7,654 nt of DNA, taken from Syntrophorhabdus sp. Lineage in GTDB: Bacteria; Desulfobacterota; BSN033; UBA1163. Below are positions 6,578 to 7,654 of this stretch, in pieces. The position numbers were made by a program, and so were the translations under genes. The notes beneath the pieces were generated by a model. The model was not told the origin of the DNA, made no database searches, and saw only the letters and a program-made list of their open reading frames with translations. Location: NCBI GenBank assembly GCA_020724025.1, contig DYHU01000186.1:1-7654 (forward strand). Reading direction: 5' to 3'. Positions within the stretch are counted from its first letter, which is position 1. Each line of letters opens with the position of its first letter.

Positions 6578-7632
6578 CTATCCCCTACCTTTCGGGTGGC
6601 GAGTCCGACCCCCACAGCCATCATCGGCCCGATTTCCCTTAAATATTCGAGGTCGAAGTTCTTTTCGCTATACTCGATCTTTTTAAATGGGTTGACGATT
6701 TCAACGGGTATGCCGATCTGCTGCTGCAAGACGATATCGAAGTCTTTAATCTTCGATCCTCCTCCGCTTAAATACAGTTTGCTGATTTTCTCATAGGTCG
6801 TTGTGGATTGGAAAAATTCTATGGAGTTTCCTATTTCGATCGCTAAAGATTCCGAGGCTGACTTTAAAACCTCCTGGATGATCGGCTGGGAAGTGGCGTC
6901 AATCTTACTTCCCACCTTAATCTTTTCCGCCTCTTCGTAATCGATATGGAGCTGCCTCTGAATCTCTTCGGTAATTTGATTTCCTCCCTTAAAGATGTCT
7001 CTTGTAAAAGCGGTCATATTGTTTTTAAGGATATTAATGTTGGTGATGCTTGCTCCCACATTGGCCATCGCTACGGTTTCCTCTTTTTCGACCTCATAAT
7101 TCACTGAAAGCATATTCTCTATTGCGAAAGCATCGACATCAATGATGACCGGATTTAATCCCGACTCGATGATGACGGAGACATAATCGTTGATGATGTC
7201 CTTTTTGGCAGCCACCAATACCACATCCATGACCTCCGGGTTTTCAGAACTTGAGCCAAATATCTGGAAGTCGATGTTCACATCATTGATGTCGAATGGG
7301 ATATAACGCTCCGCTTCCCACTGAATCGATTCTTCCAATTCGGAATCCGACATCAAAGGGAGGGCAATCTTTTTTACGATCACCGAATGGCCGGAGACGG
7401 AGGTGATGACATCCTTTGTCTTGGCCTTTGTATTGCCGATCAATTCACGGATGGTATCGATAATGGTCACCGAGTCCATTAATGCCCCATCCACGATCGC
7501 TTCCGGGGGCAATGGGGCAATCCCTAAGTTTAGCAATTTATAAGTGTTTTTACTCTCTCCCAATTCAACCAGTTTAATCGAACTGGACCCTATATCCAAA
7601 CCAATGACTCCCTTTTTTCTTCCCAAAATCAT
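6574..7632 (-). CDS. pilM: Type IV pilus actin-like ATPase-fold protein PilM
   Basis: Cytoplasmic FtsA/actin-like protein that binds the PilN N-terminal tail and couples the alignment complex to the pilus motor. The 352-residue product has the usual family length. It shows the phosphate-1 loop GLDIGSSSIKLVEL (11-24), the SHS2-like insert region with SVSGHSVIVKKIALP (78-92) and ESIQWEAERYIPFDINDV (101-118), a second motif ANVGASITNINIL (190-202), GGNQITEEIQRQL (216-228) and the adenosine motif LYLSGGGSKIKDF (286-298). Position 191 is Asn where many actin-fold proteins have Asp; I believe this is common among PilM proteins. The start at 7632 is preceded by GAGGT at a 7-nt spacing (7640-7644). 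The frame stays open to the window edge, but MILGRKKGVIGLDIG is a canonical PilM beginning. It is the first pil gene seen; only 22 bases precede it, so the operon promoter or another upstream gene is out of view. Confidence 0.95.
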   Translation of the reverse strand: MILGRKKGVIGLDIGSSSIKLVELGESKNTYKLLNLGIAPLPPEAIVDGALMDSVTIIDTIRELIGNTKAKTKDVITSVSGHSVIVKKIALPLMSDSELEESIQWEAERYIPFDINDVNIDFQIFGSSSENPEVMDVVLVAAKKDIINDYVSVIIESGLNPVIIDVDAFAIENMLSVNYEVEKEETVAMANVGASITNINILKNNMTAFTRDIFKGGNQITEEIQRQLHIDYEEAEKIKVGSKIDATSQPIIQEVLKSASESLAIEIGNSIEFFQSTTTYEKISKLYLSGGGSKIKDFDIVLQQQIGIPVEIVNPFKKIEYSEKNFDLEYLREIGPMMAVGVGLATRKVGDR

Positions 7633-7639
7633 ATGATCT

Positions 7640-7644
7640 ACCTC
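7640..7644 (-). promoter_or_regulatory. Ribosome binding site of pilM
   Basis: GAGGT on the minus strand, seven bases ahead of the ATG at 7632. It supports this start even though no in-frame stop precedes it in the window. Confidence 0.7.
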
Positions 7645-7654
7645 AATTCTTTCA

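Noticed and set aside
7057..7064. Asn at PilM residue 191 in place of Asp in the second actin-fold motif, as a sign of lost nucleotide binding
   Set aside because: I recall NIGAS-type variants among PilM proteins, and the phosphate-1 and adenosine motifs are intact, so loss of function is not supported.

Overview
The window looks like ordinary bacterial chromosome of moderate G+C. It holds two convergent gene groups separated by a short repeat element. The best guess for the host is a Gram-negative, diderm bacterium, because the right-hand group is a complete pilMNOPQ set, including an outer-membrane secretin and a PilP lipoprotein. A Desulfobacterota (former Deltaproteobacteria) or related lineage would fit the class 1B PyrK/PyrD pair, the secretin with several AMIN-like units and the style of the intergenic repeat. 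That placement is inference and weakly held.

Left part (10-1757, plus strand): pyrK and pyrD overlap by four bases (ATGA). They encode the two subunits of an NAD-linked class 1B dihydroorotate dehydrogenase, the redox step of UMP synthesis. PyrK carries FAD, NAD-binding and [2Fe-2S] motifs. PyrD carries the FMN barrel with the catalytic Cys of the cytosolic class 1 enzymes. Both look full length.

Middle (about 1755-1954): a 200-bp MITE-like element with 19-bp imperfect terminal inverted repeats (17 of 19 match) and four internal hairpins. Its two outer ends contain the stop codons of pyrD on one side and pilQ on the other, so it fills the whole convergent gap exactly.

Right part (7632 down to 1952, minus strand): pilM, pilN, pilO, pilP and pilQ, in that transcription order and tightly packed (ATGA overlaps at M/N and P/Q, gaps of 12 and 28 nt elsewhere). 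Together they encode the alignment complex of a type IV pilus: PilM (cytoplasmic, actin-like) binds the PilN N-terminus, PilN and PilO are inner-membrane partners, lipoprotein PilP links them to the periplasmic part of PilQ, and PilQ is the outer-membrane pore. No pilin, pilus ATPase or regulator gene is in the window. No promoter for either operon is visible, because both begin at or beyond the window edges.

I found no RNA gene, CRISPR array, phage or defence system, and nothing that supports a wholly new system. The points most worth a second look are the stop-codon-supplying repeat and the predicted lipoprotein signal on PilQ.
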